64,000 bases of DNA from positions 2,615,001 to 2,679,000 of the forward strand of contig NZ_CP044227.1 of the NCBI RefSeq assembly GCF_008727735.1, in the 5' to 3' direction. The notes beneath the pieces were generated by a model. That model was not told where the DNA came from and searched no databases. It saw only the letters and a list, made by a program, of their open reading frames with translations. Within the stretch, counting starts at the first letter, position 1, and each line of letters starts with the position of its first letter. The DNA is from Flintibacter sp. KGMB00164 (GTDB lineage Bacteria; Bacillota; Clostridia; Oscillospirales; Oscillospiraceae). A program made the translations under genes and the position numbers. Of the stretch, positions 62,458 through 64,000 are shown piece after piece.

Positions 62458-64000
62458 ATGGCGGCCAGGGAATCGGTGAAAACCAAACTCAACAGACTGC
62501 GCTGGCACTCAAAACAGGGGGAGTCGGTGCCGGTGAACGCCTCGGCGCTGCTGCGCTGGAGCGAGGCGGGCATCCACTTTTTGCTTGCCTCGGTACTGAC
62601 GGGAGCGGCAGTATTTGAAGAATACGCCCCCTTCGGGGTGGCCCTGGTGGGGGCAGCGGGTTCCGGCACCTGCGGGGCGGCCGCTCTGCTGGGAGCCTTT
62701 GGTGGGTATCTCATTCAGCTGGGCTTTGCCGACGGCCTGCGCTATGCCGCTGCGGCCATTCTAACCTTTGCGGTGAGCTTTGCATTTTATGATGTACAGG
62801 CTCTCCGCCGCCCCTGGGCCATGCCCCTGCTGGCCGCTTTGCTCAACGGCTGCACCGGGTTTGTCTACCTCTCCCAGGAGGGCTGGCGCACGGTGGACGT
62901 CATCTACTTTGCCACGGAGCTCATCTTGTGCGCCGCCGCGGGCTGGTGTTACCGGCAGCTCCTGGCACCCATGCGTGCCGGACGCACCGACACCCTCTCC
63001 ACCCCCGCCCGCACCGCCAGCCTGCTGTTTCTGTTCTGCTCGGTGCTGCTGGCCCTGGCTCCGGTCTGCCTCTACCGGGATATCTCTCTGGGCCGGTGTC
63101 TGGCGGTGACCGCGGTCTTGGCGGTGGCCTGGCAGGGAGGCTGCGCCGCCGGGACGGTGCTGGGCATCTCGGCGGGACTGGCCCTGGATCTGGCCGCCAA
63201 CGGGGTGCCCATGTACGCCATGGCCCTGGGACTGGCGGGACTGGCTGCGGGGGCCTTTTCCGGCGGGCGAAAGCTCCGCTCCGCCCTAGCCTATGTGCTG
63301 GTCAACGGAGCCTCGGTCCTGTGGACCTGGGACAAGGGACTGCCCATTTCCATTTTATACGAGGCGTTTTTAGGTTCGGTGGTCTTTCTCCTGCTGCCGC
63401 AGGTTCCCCTGAAAAAGCTGGGCCGGTGGCTCGCCCCTGCCGTGCCCGCCGATCCGGACCAGGCCGCCCAGCAGCGCACCCGCCGCCGCCTGGAGGACAC
63501 CGCCCATGCCTTCCGCACCCTCTACGAGACCATGCGTTCCTCCTTTCGGCCGCCCCGGAATGACAACGATGTGGCCACCGTCTTTGACCGGGCGGCCTGT
63601 CAGGTGTGCCGCACCTGCTCCCTGCGCAGCCAGTGCTGGGAGCGGGGCTATGTGACCACCTTCAACGCCCTCAACGACGCCACCCAGGCCATGGTGGAGC
63701 GGGGCCAGGGGGAGCCTGGGGACTTCCCTGCCCACTTTTCCAGCCGGTGCATCCACTTTCCCGAGTTTTTGGCAGCGGTCAACCGGGAACTCACCGCCCT
63801 CCTTTACCGCCGCCAGTATAACAGCCGCATCCAGGAGAGCCGCTGGGCGGTGTGCCGGCAGTATGCCCAGCTCTCCAGCGTGCTGGAGCAGGCCGCCGCC
63901 CAGTTAGGAGAGGAATTGATTCCCGATCCGGTGACCCAGCGCAAGCTCCAGGGCCGACTGGCTCTGCTGGACGACCAGAGCCAGGGCAGCGCCTTCCGGG
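62458..64000 (+). CDS. spoIIE: Stage II sporulation protein E, 3' end missing
   Basis: The open frame runs out of the window after 514 codons. The visible part has about ten N-terminal membrane helices (about 35-330) followed by the start of the cytoplasmic linker, with a cysteine cluster (CQVCRTCSLRSQCWERG near 380-397) typical of clostridial SpoIIE. The PP2C phosphatase domain that dephosphorylates SpoIIAA and activates sigma-F lies beyond the end. ATG 62458 follows AAAGGAGG by 7 bases. TATAAT stands at 62401-62406 with no normal -35 at 17 bp, fitting an activator-dependent (Spo0A-type) promoter; that is inference. It marks the organism as a spore former. Confidence 0.93.
   Translation, partial: MAARESVKTKLNRLRWHSKQGESVPVNASALLRWSEAGIHFLLASVLTGAAVFEEYAPFGVALVGAAGSGTCGAAALLGAFGGYLIQLGFADGLRYAAAAILTFAVSFAFYDVQALRRPWAMPLLAALLNGCTGFVYLSQEGWRTVDVIYFATELILCAAAGWCYRQLLAPMRAGRTDTLSTPARTASLLFLFCSVLLALAPVCLYRDISLGRCLAVTAVLAVAWQGGCAAGTVLGISAGLALDLAANGVPMYAMALGLAGLAAGAFSGGRKLRSALAYVLVNGASVLWTWDKGLPISILYEAFLGSVVFLLLPQVPLKKLGRWLAPAVPADPDQAAQQRTRRRLEDTAHAFRTLYETMRSSFRPPRNDNDVATVFDRAACQVCRTCSLRSQCWERGYVTTFNALNDATQAMVERGQGEPGDFPAHFSSRCIHFPEFLAAVNRELTALLYRRQYNSRIQESRWAVCRQYAQLSSVLEQAAAQLGEELIPDPVTQRKLQGRLALLDDQSQGSAFR

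Overview
The window is a continuous piece of the chromosome of a high-GC, spore-forming, Gram-positive gut-type Clostridia. An Oscillospiraceae relative (Flavonifractor, Lawsonibacter or Intestinimonas type) is my inference. The reasons are the partial spoIIE gene, WalRK, HrcA/CIRCE-type groESL, LexA, DarA and GdpP, and the recJ-relA-dtd-hemZ order. Coding density is very high, third codon positions are GC-rich, and strong AGGAGG-type ribosome sites occur with many TTG and GTG starts. I see no rRNA, tRNA, CRISPR array, insertion sequence or intact prophage. Most genes are core or conserved accessory genes.

Layout. 1-5.3 kb: truncated RNA methyltransferase, lipid kinase, MFS transporter, then groES-groEL behind a CIRCE operator. 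5.3-8.5 kb: BlaI/M56 antirepressor pair and glutamate racemase. 8.6-13.9 kb: nudix-walR-walK-yycH-yycI operon for cell-wall homeostasis. 13.9-15.4 kb: an intergenic array of hairpins and ilvE. 15.5-23.5 kb: gdpP-rplI-dnaB-tilS-hpt-ftsH. 23.6-27.8 kb: Gld-like ABC transporter with GldG and DUF4340 partners. 27.9-32.5 kb: DUF3048 lipoprotein, ogt, a GntR-ABC membrane operon and a small holin-like protein. 32.6-35.9 kb: MarR regulator, ECF sigma/anti-sigma pair, DarA (c-di-AMP receptor) and MntP behind a yybP-ykoY manganese riboswitch. 35.9-42.1 kb: MarR plus a two-gene ABC exporter, then lexA-ylmH followed by a MITE-like element. 42.1-52.2 kb (minus strand): GH13 enzyme, nucleoside kinase, hemZ, MBL hydrolase, dtd, relA, recJ. 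52.3-57.2 kb: mnmG, MBL hydrolase, MarR-MATE pair. 57.2-64 kb: MerR-RDD membrane fusion, VanY peptidase with SLH repeats, DAK2/Asp23 pair, start of spoIIE.

Several parts connect. c-di-AMP is degraded by GdpP and sensed by DarA. WalRK, YycH/YycI, MurI, VanY, FtsH and the sigma/anti-sigma pair all bear on the envelope. Each MarR, GntR or BlaI regulator sits beside its likely targets, with a visible dyad over or near its promoter.

The least explained parts are the runs of perfect hairpins between groES and groEL and upstream of ilvE, the 160-bp inverted-repeat element after ylmH, the MerR-RDD fusion, the SLH-VanY-SLH arrangement, the enlarged insert in one ABC exporter, and the sensor domain of the M56 protein. 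I found no clear candidate for a wholly new multi-gene system.
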